Shown here: positions 33,986 to 43,520 of the stretch, piece by piece
How the letters are laid out: every line of letters begins with the position of its first letter
Position numbering within the stretch: position 1 is the stretch's first letter
Source of the DNA: Sphingopyxis sp. FD7
GTDB lineage: Bacteria > Pseudomonadota > Alphaproteobacteria > Sphingomonadales > Sphingomonadaceae
NCBI RefSeq assembly: GCF_003609835.1
Contig: NZ_AP017898.1
Coordinates: 124,001-188,000, forward strand
DNA: 64,000 bases
Reading direction: 5' to 3'
Made by a program: the position numbers and the translations under genes
Notes under the pieces: model-generated
Database searches by the model: none
What the model was told of the DNA's origin: nothing
The model's input: the letters and a program-made list of their open reading frames with translations, nothing else

Positions 33986-34741
33986 TCAGTCGCTGGCGCG
34001 CAGCCGCGCGATCAGCGCCCGCGCAGCGGCGGGGTTGCGGACCTTGGCGCCGGCGATGAAGAAGAGGAAGAGGTCGCGGCCGCCCGCGGCCCAGTCGCGC
34101 GCGCGCTGTGTCCAATGGTCGAGCGCCGCCGCATCATAGCCGGTCTCCACCTCCTCGCGGCTGCGCTGGAGGCGTGCATAGGTGAAGTCGGCGGTCTGCT
34201 CGTCGATGCACGGAAACTCGTCGCTGTCGGCGTAAACGACCGCCATGTTGCGCGCCCGCAGAAGGTCGAGGAAAGCGGGATCGCGGAAGCTTTCGTGCCG
34301 CACCTCGATCGCGTGGCGCAGCGGCACACCGTCCTGGGCTTCGGGAAGCATGTCGAGGAAGGCCGCGAAATCGTCGCGCTCGAACATTTTCGTGGCCATG
34401 AATTGCCACAGGATCGGGCCGAGCCGGTCGCCGAGCCGCGTCAGCCCCTGCGTCAGAAACTTCTCGACCGAGGCCGCGCCCTCGGCCAGCACCTTGCGGT
34501 TGGTGCAAAAACGTGACGCCTTGACGCTGAACCTGAAGCCATCGGGGACCGACGCGGCCCAATTGGCAAAGCTTTCGGGCTTCTGGCTGCCATAATAGGT
34601 GCCGTTGATCTCGATGCCGGTCAGATGCTGGCCGGCATATTCAAGTTCGCGCTTCTGCGGATGTTTGGGCGGATAGAAAGTGCCGCGCCATGGTTCGAAG
34701 GTCCAGCCGCCGATGCCGATATGGATGCTCATGGGGTTCAC
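33986..34741 (-). CDS. DUF72 family protein (YecE-like)
   Basis: A 251-residue TIM-barrel-like protein of the DUF72/YecE family. IHIGIGGWTFEPWRGTFYP is the conserved N terminus, then GIEINGTYYGSQKPESFANW, FSVKASRFCTN, GPILWQFMATKMFE, and a C-terminal DWAAGGRDLFLFFIAGAK. Function is unknown, with suggested links to nucleic acid or [Fe-S] metabolism. ATG 34729 (MSIHIG) is an alternative start to 34741. It sits 120 bp downstream of nothing on its own strand and is separated from purL by an inverted repeat. Confidence 0.9.
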   Translation of the reverse strand: MNPMSIHIGIGGWTFEPWRGTFYPPKHPQKRELEYAGQHLTGIEINGTYYGSQKPESFANWAASVPDGFRFSVKASRFCTNRKVLAEGAASVEKFLTQGLTRLGDRLGPILWQFMATKMFERDDFAAFLDMLPEAQDGVPLRHAIEVRHESFRDPAFLDLLRARNMAVVYADSDEFPCIDEQTADFTYARLQRSREEVETGYDAAALDHWTQRARDWAAGGRDLFLFFIAGAKVRNPAAARALIARLRASD

Positions 34742-34764
34742 TCCTCCACCCGAAAGCCCTGCCT

Positions 34765-34859
34765 CGTCATTGCGAGGAGCCGAAGGCGACGCGGCAATCT
34801 CCAGCCATCGTCATTGGTGGACGGTCGCTGGAGATTGCTTCGCTACGCTCGCAATGACG
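34765..34859. repeat. Second member of the CGTCATTGCGAG inverted-repeat family
   Basis: Arms CGTCATTGCGAG and CTCGCAATGACG enclose inner arms CAATCTCCAGC / GCTGGAGATTG. It shares these blocks with 18807-18905, while the innermost segment differs. It lies 2 bp beyond the purL stop codon and upstream of the DUF72 gene. Confidence 0.8.
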
Positions 34860-34861
34860 AT

Positions 34862-37105
34862 TTAGGCCAGCGCCGCGTCGGCGCCCATCAGCTTCGGGAA
34901 GAAGCCTTCGTGCGCCTCGCGCAGCTCCGCCAGCGTCACCTGATGATCGCTCTCGGGCAGCTCGAAGACGATGCGATCCTTGATCGTGCGGCCGAGCGGG
35001 TCGACCGGCACGTCGGCGCGGTTCGCGGCATCGAGGAAATCGGCAAGGCAGGTGTCGCAGACGGTGACGAGATAGACTCCCTGATCCTCGCCGAAGAAGC
35101 TCTCTGCAATCCCGAACGGCTGTTCCTCGCTGACCAGCACGCCGATGTTCGATGCGAGCGCCATTTCGGCGAGCGCGACGGCGACGCCGCCATCGGAGAC
35201 GTCGTGGCAGGCGGTGATCCAGCCCTTGTTGATGCTCTTGCGGATGAAATCGCCGGTGCGCTTTTCGGCGCGCAGATCGACAGGCGGCGGCGGGCCTTCC
35301 TCGCGGCCGTGGATCTCGCGCAGCCAGATCGACTGGCCAAGATGGCCCATGCGTTCGCCGACCGCGAGAATGATGTCGCCCGTGCGCTTGAAACCGATGC
35401 CGACCGCCCTGGTCAGATCGTCGATCACGCCGACGCCGCCGATCGCGGGGGTGGGCAGGATCGCGCTGCCGCCGCCGGTCGCCTTGCTCTCATTATAGAG
35501 GCTGACATTGCCCGACACGATCGGATAGTCGAGCGCGCGGCACGCCTCTGCCATGCCTTCCAGGCAGCCGACGATCTGCCCCATGATTTCGGGGCGCTGC
35601 GGATTGGCGAAATTGAGGCAGTTGGTGATCGCGAGCGGCGTTGCGCCGACCGCGCTGATGTTGCGCCACGTCTCCGCGACCGCTTGGCGACCGCCCTCGA
35701 CCGGGTCGGCGTAGCAATAGCGCGGGGTGCAGTCGGTCGACATGGCGAGCGCGCGGTTCGTCCCGTGGATGCGGACGAGCGCGGCGTCGCCGCCCGTCTG
35801 CACCGTGTCGGCGCCGACCTGGCTGTCATACTGCTCCCAGATCCAGCGGCGGCTGGCGATGTCGGGGGTGCCCATCAAGGCCTTGAGGTCGGCGGCGACA
35901 TCCTTCGTTTCGGGCACATCGGTCAGCGGCGCCTGCTTCGGCGTCGGGACGTGCGGCCGGTCATAGAGCGGCGCGTCGTCGGCGAGCGGGGCGAGCGGAA
36001 TGTCGCAGACGATTTGCCCATGATGTTCGAGCACCATGCGCCCGGTATCGGTGACGGTGCCGATGACCGCGAAGTCGAGCTCCCATTTCTCGAAGATCGC
36101 CTTCGCAAACTCTTCCTTGCCGGGTTTCAGGACCATGAGCATGCGTTCCTGGCTTTCGGACAGCATCATCTCATAAGCGGTCATGCCGGTTTCGCGCTGC
36201 GGCACGTCGTCCATCCTGAGGTGGATGCCGACACCGCCCTTCGACGCCATCTCGACCGACGAGCTGGTCAGCCCCGCGGCGCCCATGTCCTGGATCGCGA
36301 CGATCGCGTCCGACGCCATCAGCTCGAGGCACGCCTCGATCAGCAGCTTTTCGGTAAAGGGGTCGCCGACCTGCACCGTCGGGCGCTTTTCCTCTGCATC
36401 CTCGCCGAAGTCGGCCGACGCCATCGTCGCGCCGTGGATGCCGTCGCGGCCGGTTTTCGAGCCGACATAGACGATCGGATTGCCGACGCCCGATGCGGCC
36501 GAATAGAAGATCCTGTCCTGTTCGGCGACGCCGACGGTCATCGCGTTGACCAGGATATTGCCGTCATAGGCCTTGTGGAAATTGACCTCGCCGCCGACCG
36601 TCGGCACGCCGACGCAATTGCCATAGCCGCCGATGCCGTGGACGACGCCGGCGATCAGGTGGCGCATCTTCGGATGGTCGGGACGGCCAAAGCGCAGCGC
36701 GTTGAGATTGGCGACCGGGCGCGCGCCCATGGTGAACACGTCGCGCAGGATGCCGCCGACGCCCGTGGCCGCGCCCTGATAGGGCTCGATGTAGCTCGGA
36801 TGGTTGTGGCTCTCCATCTTGAAGATGGCGGCGAGCTTCTTGCCGTCCGGCCCTTCGCCGATGTCGATCACACCGGCATTCTCGCCGGGGCCGCAGATCA
36901 CCCACGGGGCCTCGGTCGGCAGTTTCTTGAGGTGAATGCGCGAGCTCTTGTAGCTGCAATGCTCGGACCACATGACCGAGAAGATGCCGAGTTCGACGAG
37001 ATTCGGCTCGCGCCCGATCGCGGCGACGATGCGCTCATATTCTTGCGGAGAAAGCCCGTGCTCGGCGACGATTTCGGGGGTGATGGCGGGCGCTGGCTGA
37101 GTCAT
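34862..37105 (-). CDS. purL: Phosphoribosylformylglycinamidine synthase subunit PurL
   Basis: ATP-dependent amidation step of purine synthesis (FGAR to FGAM). At 747 residues it is the small PurL type that needs separate PurQ and PurS subunits. Markers are [12 protein letters not shown] near the N terminus, [55 protein letters not shown] and [16 protein letters not shown] in the second synthase-like half. purQ and purS are not in the window. It is monocistronic, with an inverted repeat right after its stop. Confidence 0.97.
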   Translation of the reverse strand: MTQPAPAITPEIVAEHGLSPQEYERIVAAIGREPNLVELGIFSVMWSEHCSYKSSRIHLKKLPTEAPWVICGPGENAGVIDIGEGPDGKKLAAIFKMESHNHPSYIEPYQGAATGVGGILRDVFTMGARPVANLNALRFGRPDHPKMRHLIAGVVHGIGGYGNCVGVPTVGGEVNFHKAYDGNILVNAMTVGVAEQDRIFYSAASGVGNPIVYVGSKTGRDGIHGATMASADFGEDAEEKRPTVQVGDPFTEKLLIEACLELMASDAIVAIQDMGAAGLTSSSVEMASKGGVGIHLRMDDVPQRETGMTAYEMMLSESQERMLMVLKPGKEEFAKAIFEKWELDFAVIGTVTDTGRMVLEHHGQIVCDIPLAPLADDAPLYDRPHVPTPKQAPLTDVPETKDVAADLKALMGTPDIASRRWIWEQYDSQVGADTVQTGGDAALVRIHGTNRALAMSTDCTPRYCYADPVEGGRQAVAETWRNISAVGATPLAITNCLNFANPQRPEIMGQIVGCLEGMAEACRALDYPIVSGNVSLYNESKATGGGSAILPTPAIGGVGVIDDLTRAVGIGFKRTGDIILAVGERMGHLGQSIWLREIHGREEGPPPPVDLRAEKRTGDFIRKSINKGWITACHDVSDGGVAVALAEMALASNIGVLVSEEQPFGIAESFFGEDQGVYLVTVCDTCLADFLDAANRADVPVDPLGRTIKDRIVFELPESDHQVTLAELREAHEGFFPKLMGADAALA

Positions 37106-37191
37106 GGCGCGCCTTTAGCGGCGCGCGCGCGAAACGAACAGACCCCATATCGCCTTTTTGGGCGACGGGGGCCTGCCGTCGGAGAGCGATG

Positions 37192-37488
37192 TCAGCGCGA
37201 AGCGAGCCTGGTCTTGTCGGTCTTCAGCGGCTCGACCTCGCGAAGCGGGAAACTCACCTGCTGCGACCCCACGGTGCCGCGAACGCGATGCGCGCCGACG
37301 CGGAGCACGAACGGCTTGCCGGTGCGTTCCTCGATACCCTTGATCACGCGCGTGCCGCCGACCTGGGTGACGGTGTAGCTATAGGTGGCGCCGTCGTGCT
37401 GGAAACGCTTGACCGTTTCGTCCTTCGCCAGCGCAGCGGTGGGCGCCAGCGCGAGCAGGCCGAGGGCGGGGAGGATGATGGTTTTCAT
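37192..37488 (-). CDS. Small exported protein of unknown function
   Basis: A 98-residue protein with a clear signal peptide (MKTIILPALGLLALAPTAALA, cleavage near residue 21-22). The mature part is basic and beta-rich (FQHDGATYSYTVTQVGGTRVIKGIEERTGKPFVLRVG...). I do not recognise a domain. It starts at ATG 37488, about 85 bp separate it from the purL start, and a 650-bp gene-free stretch lies upstream of it. Confidence 0.75.
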   Translation of the reverse strand: MKTIILPALGLLALAPTAALAKDETVKRFQHDGATYSYTVTQVGGTRVIKGIEERTGKPFVLRVGAHRVRGTVGSQQVSFPLREVEPLKTDKTRLASR

Positions 37489-38142
37489 GGTGCAAGTCCT
37501 TGTCGATGGAACAAAACTTGCCTTCGAGCCCCTCTCTTCTTGTGCGGTGCAACATGGCTCGCGCGGTGCGCCGAGGCAATTGCAAAAAGCGGAATCGCGA
37601 TTGCGCGGAGGGGCCTCTGCGCAAATTATCCGGAGGGCGGCATCCGACCGGTTGCGGACGCGGCGCTCCTCCCCGGAACGGGGAGGGGGAGCATCGAAGG
37701 TGGTGGAGGGGCACTATCGGTCGAACGCGGCCTGTGCGGGCCCGTACCCCTCCACCATGCTTCGCATGGTTCCCCTCCCCCTGCGGGGGAGGATCGGCCG
37801 GAATCCACTCCATACCGGCCACCAAAAACGGTGTCCTACATGGCCCGGCTGTGCCAGCCTTCATCCCGGCTCTTTCAAATGTGGACAAAGCGCTCGCCGC
37901 CCGGCGTGAAAACAGGGGATCAACCGCGCGCGGCCTGCGCGCCGGGCGCGGCCAATCGGCGGTCGCACAAGGCTGACCTTTCCTGACCTTTGGGCCGATT
38001 GCGCCGGGCCGCGCCGACCGCTCCGCGCCCGGAAACGGACGTGGCTGCAACACGAGCAGGGACGACCGGATCGACAGCGATCGTCGGGGGCGACGACTCG
38101 CCGCCCTTGACCGAGAGGGGGCGAAGAGGCCAAAGCAGCGGT
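37489..38142. other. 654-bp gene-free region with a CTCCCC/GGGGAG inverted repeat
   Basis: I see no credible gene here on either strand. The longest frames are GC-rich by-products that translate repeat sequence. The main structure is a repeat element at 37668-37795, opening CCTCCCCGGAACGGGGAGG, containing an inner CACCATGCTTCGCATGG hairpin and closing CCCTCCCCCTGCGGGGGAGG. The remaining sequence (37800-38140) shows no RNA motif I recognise; promoters for the exported protein and xseB probably lie at the two ends. Confidence 0.6.
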
Positions 38143-38406
38143 ATGACGGACACCCCCGCAACCGCTGCCCTTCCCGATATCGCCGCCCTGTCATTCGAGG
38201 CCGCGATGGGCGAGCTTGAAACGATCGTCCGGCGGCTCGAAAGCGGCGACGTCAGCCTCGAGGAATCGGTCAGCCTCTATGAACGCGGCCACGCGCTGCG
38301 CAGCCATTGCGAGGCGCGGCTCGCCGCGGCGCAGGCACGGATCGAGCAGGTCAGCCTGGCCGCCGATGGTCGGCCGGCGGGAACCACGCCTTTCGGCGAG
38401 GACTGA
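38143..38406 (+). CDS. xseB: Exodeoxyribonuclease VII small subunit
   Basis: An 87-residue small subunit of exonuclease VII, which trims single-stranded DNA with Xse[54 protein letters not shown] is the complete two-helix family domain. ATG 38143 gives the usual length; an in-frame extension from 37990 translates non-conserved intergenic sequence. ispA starts 6 nt after its stop, the common xseB-ispA arrangement. Confidence 0.95.
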   Translation: MTDTPATAALPDIAALSFEAAMGELETIVRRLESGDVSLEESVSLYERGHALRSHCEARLAAAQARIEQVSLAADGRPAGTTPFGED

Positions 38407-38412
38407 GCGGGC

Positions 38413-39333
38413 GTGGCGTCGGCAGGCGGCGACAATGCGCGCGGCGCCGCGCTGCTCCGCGCGACCCAGGCCGAAGTCGCCGAGGGGATCGACGCGCTGT
38501 TCGACAAATTGCTTGCCGTCCCCGCCGACCCGCGCGGGCCGCTGTACGAAGCGATGCGCTATGCGGCGATCGCGGGGGGCAAGAGATTGCGTCCTCTGCT
38601 CGTGCGCGCCGCCGGCGATCTGTTCCACGTCGACCGCGCGCTGACGCTGCGCGTCGGCGCCGCGGTCGAGGCAATGCACGTCTATTCGCTGATTCACGAC
38701 GATCTGCCGTGCATGGACGATGACGATATGCGCCGCGGCAAGCCTACGGTGCACAGGGCATATGACGAAGCGACCGCGGTGCTCGCGGGCGATTCGCTTC
38801 ACGCGCTGGCCTTTGAATGGCTGTGCGACCCGGCGACGAGCGCCGATCCCTTCGTGCGCGGCGAGCTGTGCTGCGAACTCGCGCGCGCCGCGGGTCCGGC
38901 AGGCATGGCGGGCGGGCAGATGATGGACCTTGCCGCCGAGACGGCGGATTTCGACCTGCCGACGGTGACGCGGCTGCAACAGCTCAAGACCGGCGCGCTG
39001 ATCGCCTTTTCGGTCGAGGCGGGAGCGATCCTGGCGCGCATCCCCGTCGAGGGCCGCCGACCGCTGCGCGGCTATGCGCGCGACATCGGCCTCGCGTTCC
39101 AGATCGCCGACGACATCATGGATGTCGAGGGCGACGAGGCGTTGGCGGGCAAGGCGCTGCACAAGGATGAAGCCGCGGGCAAGGCGACCTTCGTGACGCT
39201 GATGGGGCTCGAACGCGCGCGCGACCAGGCGACGTTGCTCGTCGAACAGGCGATCGCTCATCTCGGCGGCTTCGGCGAGGAAGCGGCGCTGCTCCGCGCG
39301 ATCGCGCGCTATGTCGTGGAAAGGGACCGATAA
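38413..39333 (+). CDS. ispA: Polyprenyl synthetase, farnesyl diphosphate synthase type
   Basis: Chain elongation of isoprenoid diphosphates to farnesyl diphosphate, feeding quinones, undecaprenyl phosphate and carotenoids. Of 306 residues, GGKRLRPLL is near the start, the first Asp-rich motif is DDLPCMDDDDMRRG, and the second is QIADDIMDVEGD. The start is GTG 38413, 6 nt after xseB. The stop overlaps the coaD start by one base (TAATG). dxs, often next, is not present here. Confidence 0.93.
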   Translation: MASAGGDNARGAALLRATQAEVAEGIDALFDKLLAVPADPRGPLYEAMRYAAIAGGKRLRPLLVRAAGDLFHVDRALTLRVGAAVEAMHVYSLIHDDLPCMDDDDMRRGKPTVHRAYDEATAVLAGDSLHALAFEWLCDPATSADPFVRGELCCELARAAGPAGMAGGQMMDLAAETADFDLPTVTRLQQLKTGALIAFSVEAGAILARIPVEGRRPLRGYARDIGLAFQIADDIMDVEGDEALAGKALHKDEAAGKATFVTLMGLERARDQATLLVEQAIAHLGGFGEEAALLRAIARYVVERDR

Positions 39334-39839
39334 TGCGGGTGGGGGTTTATCCGGGGACGTTCGATCCGATCACGCTCGGCCATATGGACATCATCCGGCG
39401 CGGGGCCAAGCTGGTCGACCGGCTGGTGATCGGGGTGACGACCAACATCACCAAATCGCCGATGTTCGACGATGACGAACGCATAGCGATGGTGAAACGC
39501 GAGGTCGCGTCGATCGAGGGCGACATTCATGTCGTCGGTTTCAACTCGCTGCTGATGGACTTTGCGACGCGCGAGGGTGCGACCGTCATCGTCCGGGGGC
39601 TGCGCGCGGTCGCCGACTTCGAATATGAATATCAGATGGCGGGCATGAACCAACAGCTCAACGACCGCATCGAAACGGTCTTCCTGATGGCCGACGTCTG
39701 CTTGCAGCCCATCGCTTCGCGGCTGGTCAAGGAAATCGCGATCTTCGGCGGCGAGATCCACAAGTTCGTGACGCCTGCTGTCTGCGACGCGGTTGTCGCG
39801 CGCATCGCCGAACGCGGATTGCGCCAGGGCGAAGGTTGA
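39333..39839 (+). CDS. coaD: Phosphopantetheine adenylyltransferase
   Basis: Penultimate step of coenzyme A synthesis. Of 168 residues, VGVYPGTFDPITLGHMDII carries the nucleotidyltransferase T/HxGH-type site, FNSLLMDFATREGATVIVRGLRAVADFEYEYQM is the conserved core with RGLR, and VFLMADVCLQPIASRLVKEIA is the ISST-like region. It overlaps ispA by one base and is followed after 86 bp by the cyclophilin gene. Confidence 0.97.
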   Translation: MRVGVYPGTFDPITLGHMDIIRRGAKLVDRLVIGVTTNITKSPMFDDDERIAMVKREVASIEGDIHVVGFNSLLMDFATREGATVIVRGLRAVADFEYEYQMAGMNQQLNDRIETVFLMADVCLQPIASRLVKEIAIFGGEIHKFVTPAVCDAVVARIAERGLRQGEG

Positions 39840-39925
39840 CGCCAATCATTGAGCGTTCATATTTTTCCCGCTAGGGGAGCGCCCGACGGGGCGCATATTC
39901 CGATTATCCAAGAGGCCGATCCAGC

Positions 39926-40642
39926 ATGACATTTTTCTTCCGCCCCATGATTCTCACGGCGATGGCGTTCGGTCTGGCGACTGCGGCGGTGGCGCAGGAC
40001 GCGTCGCCGCCCGCCACGACGGGCGAGGCAGCGCCTGCGGCGGAAGCACCCGCGGCCCCGGCGATGACTCCCGACCAATATCTGAACAACCCCGAATATA
40101 TGCTCAACCTCGACCTTTCGACCGGCGGCCGCGTGGTGATCCAGCTCTATCCCCATGTCGCGCCGAACCATGTCGAGCGCGTGAAGCAGCTCGCGCGCGC
40201 GGGCTTTTATGACGGCGTCAAGTTTCACCGCGTGATCGACGGCTTCATGGCGCAGGCGGGCGATCCGACCGCGACGGGGCAGGGCGGATCGCAGCTTCCC
40301 GACCTCAAGGCCGAGTTCAATGCGGTTCCGCACCTGCGCGGCACGGTGTCGATGGCGCGCGCGCAGAGCGAGGACAGCGCGAACAGCCAGTTCTTCATCA
40401 TGTTCCAGCCGCGCTTCTCGCTCGACCGTCGCTACACCGTCTTCGGCCGCGTGGTGTCGGGGATGCAATATGTCGATGCGATCCAGAAGGGTGAGCCGCC
40501 GGAAGTGATGTCGCGCATGGTCCAGGTGTCGGTCGCCGCCGACAACAAGCCGGTCCCGCCCGCCTCGATGCTCACCGAAGCGCAGCCCGCGGCGCCCGCC
40601 GAGGTGACCGTCGACGATCTCAACGCGCCGATCGCGCAATAA
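39926..40642 (+). CDS. Periplasmic cyclophilin-type peptidyl-prolyl isomerase
   Basis: A 238-residue exported prolyl isomerase. The signal peptide is about 1-23 (ending ATAAVAQ), then an Ala/Pro-rich spacer, then the cyclophilin domain (about 50-215): YDGVKFHRVIDGFMAQAGDPTATGQGGS, VSMARAQSEDSANSQFFIMF and RYTVFGRVVSGMQYVD. The FHRVI..FMxQxGD and SxxSQFFI active-site blocks are intact. queA follows 24 bp downstream, so xseB to queA may be one operon. Confidence 0.94.
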   Translation: MTFFFRPMILTAMAFGLATAAVAQDASPPATTGEAAPAAEAPAAPAMTPDQYLNNPEYMLNLDLSTGGRVVIQLYPHVAPNHVERVKQLARAGFYDGVKFHRVIDGFMAQAGDPTATGQGGSQLPDLKAEFNAVPHLRGTVSMARAQSEDSANSQFFIMFQPRFSLDRRYTVFGRVVSGMQYVDAIQKGEPPEVMSRMVQVSVAADNKPVPPASMLTEAQPAAPAEVTVDDLNAPIAQ

Positions 40643-40666
40643 TCGCGGAAGGGCGCGCGAACCGCC

Positions 40667-41713
40667 ATGCGCGTCGACGCCTTCGATTTCGATCTGCCCA
40701 GCGAGCGCATCGCGCTGCGCCCCGCTCGTCCGCGCGACGCGGCGCGGATGCTGGTTGTCGATGGCCGCGCAATCGTCGATGCCGGGGTACGCGACCTGCC
40801 GCAATGGCTGCGGCCCGGCGACTGCCTGGTGTTCAACGACACGCGCGTGATTCCGGCGCAGCTCGAAGGGCAGCGCGGCGAGGCGAAGATTGGCGCGACC
40901 CTGCACAAGCGCATCGACCTGCGCCGCTGGCAGGCGTTTGTGCGCAACGCCAAGCGGCTGCGCGTCGGCGAGACGGTCGATTTCGGTTCGGGAGTCGCCG
41001 CGCTGGCCGAGGAGCGGCTCGCCGACGGCAGCTTCGTCCTCGCCTTTGCCGGCGATGAGCCGGTCGAGCTGCTGCTCGAACGCGCGGGGACGATGCCGCT
41101 GCCGCCCTATATCGCCGGCAAGCGCGGCGCCGACGAGGCTGACCGCACCGATTACCAGACGATGTTCGCGCGCGAAGATGGCGCGGTCGCGGCGCCGACC
41201 GCGGCGCTGCATTTCACCCCCGAACTGCTTGCGGCGTTGGCGGCGGCCGGGATCGCGACCGAGACGCTGACCCTCCATGTCGGCGCAGGCACCTTCCTGC
41301 CGGTCAAGGCCGACGACACCGACGATCATGTCATGCACGCCGAATGGGGGCGGATCGACGCTGCCACCGCGGCGCGGCTCAATGCCGTGCGCGCCGCGGG
41401 CGGCCGGGTGATCGCGGTCGGAACGACCAGCCTGCGCCTGCTCGAAAGCGCCACCCGCGACGATGGCACCATCGCACCCTTCGCGGGCGACACGTCGATT
41501 TTCATCACCCCCGGCTATCGCTTCAAGGCGATCGACGGGCTGATGACCAATTTCCACCTGCCGCGCTCGACGCTCTTCATGCTGGTGAGCGCGCTGATGG
41601 GGCTGGAGACGATGCAGGCGGCCTATGCCCATGCAATCGCCGCCGAATATCGCTTCTACAGCTATGGCGATGCGAGCCTTCTCCTGCCGCCTCAAAGCGA
41701 CCGTTCGGCGTAG
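40667..41713 (+). CDS. queA: S-adenosylmethionine:tRNA ribosyltransferase-isomerase
   Basis: Makes epoxyqueuosine in tRNA wobble position 34 from the preQ1 base. At 348 residues it has normal length: [24 protein letters not shown] at the N terminus, [23 protein letters not shown]-type [32 protein letters not shown] and [16 protein letters not shown]. The tgt gene for the partner step is at 46453-47580 but not adjacent. Its last 22 nt overlap the 3' end of the convergent MerR-family gene. Confidence 0.97.
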   Translation: MRVDAFDFDLPSERIALRPARPRDAARMLVVDGRAIVDAGVRDLPQWLRPGDCLVFNDTRVIPAQLEGQRGEAKIGATLHKRIDLRRWQAFVRNAKRLRVGETVDFGSGVAALAEERLADGSFVLAFAGDEPVELLLERAGTMPLPPYIAGKRGADEADRTDYQTMFAREDGAVAAPTAALHFTPELLAALAAAGIATETLTLHVGAGTFLPVKADDTDDHVMHAEWGRIDAATAARLNAVRAAGGRVIAVGTTSLRLLESATRDDGTIAPFAGDTSIFITPGYRFKAIDGLMTNFHLPRSTLFMLVSALMGLETMQAAYAHAIAAEYRFYSYGDASLLLPPQSDRSA

Positions 41714-42468
41714 ATTGCCATCGCCTCGGCGATGAACTCGGGACAGCCCGGCAATGTGCCGTCGTCATATGTCGCGCGAAACTCGGGATTTTCGACGTAA
41801 AAGCGGCCGAGTCCCGCAAAGGCCGCCGCATCGGGGGTCCAACTGTGCGAAACCCAGCGATAGTGCCGGTCGGTGACGGCCTGCACTGCGTCGGACCCCG
41901 GAGCGGCGCCGCTGCGAAACAGGCGCGTGAAAGCGTCGCGGATCTCCTCCATCTCGCGGCGGAGCCCGCCGACCTGCTCCTTCGTCAGCGCGCGCGCCCT
42001 TTCCCGGGCCGCGGCGACGGCCTCCTTGCCCCAGAAGGCCTCGGCCTCGCGTTCCCAACGTTCGCGCGTTTCGGGTGCGATTCCGGCATAATAGTCATTG
42101 TCTTCCATCGCTTCATTCCTTTCCAGTGATGCGATCGTGCGATCGATGGTCTGGATGAGGCCCTGATATTGCGCGATCCGGCGCTGAAGCGCGGCGCGGT
42201 GCCCGCGCAGCGCGGCGAGCAGGTCGAAGGCGGGATCGTCGAGCACCGCGCCAATCTCCGCCAGCGGCATACCGAGCTCGCGGTAAAAGAGGATTTGCTG
42301 GAGCCGCAGCAGTTCCTCTTTCCCATAATAGCGATAGCCGTTGGCGCCCACATGCGCGGGCCTGAGCAGGCCCACCGCATCATAATGATGCAGCGTTCGG
42401 ACGCTGATCCCCGCGGCTTTGGCCAGCTGCTTGACGTTCGCACATGCTGTCTCCTCATCACGCGCCAC
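41692..42468 (-). CDS. MerR family regulator with TipAS ligand-binding domain
   Basis: A 258-residue transcription regulator. The N-terminal MerR winged helix (about 10-80) has [38 protein letters not shown], a coiled dimerisation helix follows, and the C-terminal TipAS domain (about 130-250) has the typical helical pattern ([31 protein letters not shown]). TipAS domains bind diverse toxic compounds and activate efflux or stress genes; no target gene is adjacent. The 3' end overlaps queA by 22 nt, so the two convergent transcripts are antisense there. Confidence 0.93.
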   Translation of the reverse strand: MARDEETACANVKQLAKAAGISVRTLHHYDAVGLLRPAHVGANGYRYYGKEELLRLQQILFYRELGMPLAEIGAVLDDPAFDLLAALRGHRAALQRRIAQYQGLIQTIDRTIASLERNEAMEDNDYYAGIAPETRERWEREAEAFWGKEAVAAARERARALTKEQVGGLRREMEEIRDAFTRLFRSGAAPGSDAVQAVTDRHYRWVSHSWTPDAAAFAGLGRFYVENPEFRATYDDGTLPGCPEFIAEAMAIYAERSL

Positions 42469-42634
42469 CCTATCGGGGATGACGCTGCGTGAGGGTCAAG
42501 CGCGTTTTGAAGGCTGGGACCGATCGACATTCAGCTCTGGCGGTCTGCAAATGGCGGCCTTCCGCGCTTCCGCTTCTCACGTGCAAAAAAAACACGCTCG
42601 CTCCGTCTCGCCTTCAACCTTACTGAAACAGGGT

Positions 42635-43303
42635 CTAGATTTCGACGGTGATCCGCACCCGGTCGACGCCGATGCCGGCCGCGCGGGCAATTTGCTGCTT
42701 GGCGCGGGCGATGACCGTGCCGAGCGTTTCGCTGCCGTCGATGCCGAGCAGTTCGGAAATCTCGACGCCCAGCGCCTCGGACAACGCTTCCAGTCGGCCG
42801 GCCTTGGGCCGCGCCTTGTCGAGTTCCCAGGCCGAGATCGACGGTTCGCTGACGCCGAGCTGCGCGGCAAGCTGTTCCTGCGTCAACTCGCGCGCGACGC
42901 GCAGCCGCTGGAGGCGGCTCCCGAAGGTTTCGATCGACGTTGGCGCGCCCGCGTCGGTGGCCTGGGCGTCGGCGTCGACGACGACACTGCGCAGCTGCGC
43001 GGCACTCAGCGTCGCGGGCGAAATTGGCATGTCGAACTGGCATCCCGCGAGCCGCGCGCTCGTCCATATCACTCTCGCCGCGGTTTTCCCGCTGTGCGGC
43101 AGGTTGACTTCGATTTCCTCGCCGACATCGAGCGCGGCCTCGCTTTCGACCAGCATTCCGGTAGCGGATATATTGTGGACGAGTCCCTCGATCTCGGCGC
43201 CGGTCGCTTTCGACCCATGGAGCGGCAGGCGCAACTGGCGCCGCGAGGCGCGCCCCTTGCCGACCGTGCGTGGGGTCTCGTTGAGAAATATCTTCATCGC
43301 CAT
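42635..43303 (-). CDS. PilZ - XRE fusion, probable c-di-GMP-responsive DNA-binding protein
   Basis: A 222-residue two-domain protein. The N-terminal PilZ domain (about 18-100) has the RxxxR motif in RRQLRLPLHG and the (D/N)xSxxG motif in NISATGML, both c-di-GMP contacts. The C-terminal XRE helix-turn-helix (about 127-185) has LRVARELTQEQLAAQLGVSEPSISAWELDKARP. A short tail follows (IARAKQQIARAAGIGVDRVRI). It is divergent from the PAS-GGDEF-EAL-PilZ gene across 217 bp, so it may sense that enzyme's output and control the shared region (inference). Confidence 0.88.
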   Translation of the reverse strand: MAMKIFLNETPRTVGKGRASRRQLRLPLHGSKATGAEIEGLVHNISATGMLVESEAALDVGEEIEVNLPHSGKTAARVIWTSARLAGCQFDMPISPATLSAAQLRSVVVDADAQATDAGAPTSIETFGSRLQRLRVARELTQEQLAAQLGVSEPSISAWELDKARPKAGRLEALSEALGVEISELLGIDGSETLGTVIARAKQQIARAAGIGVDRVRITVEI

Positions 43304-43370
43304 CGTGCATCCATCGCGACCGCGGCCTTAACATCTTGCTTCGGCACAGGGTTAATTCGGCGCGCCGAGC

Positions 43371-43429
43371 CGACAGGAAAAGGCGGCAGGATAACCGGTC
43401 CACACGGCCGCAAACTTTCCTTCCTGTCG
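43371..43429. promoter_or_regulatory. 9-bp inverted repeat in the divergent c-di-GMP gene spacer
   Basis: CGACAGGAA (43371-43379) and TTCCTGTCG (43421-43429) are exact complements 41 bp apart in the spacer between the PilZ-XRE and GGDEF-EAL genes. They could be paired binding sites for the XRE regulator or chance. No -35/-10 assignment is attempted. Confidence 0.3.
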
Positions 43430-43520
43430 CGTTTTGGAACAAACACTTAGATATTTACTCTCTGGCAAGGGATTCTCGGCATAGCGGCCGGACTGGGGAT
43501 CAGACCGAAGAGTTTATCTG

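Noticed and set aside
34625..37378. A 917-codon plus-strand frame
   Set aside because: Antisense to purL, which is unmistakable; the frame also reads through an inverted repeat.
37489..38142. Possible tRNA or structural RNA gene in the longest gene-free stretch
   Set aside because: No T-loop, acceptor-stem pairing or known RNA motif was found; the only clear structure is the inverted repeat.
37379..38194. A 271-codon minus-strand frame over the 37.5-38.1 kb gap
   Set aside because: It overlaps the small exported protein gene in another frame and translates the CTCCCC repeat; no signal peptide, motif or ribosome site supports it.
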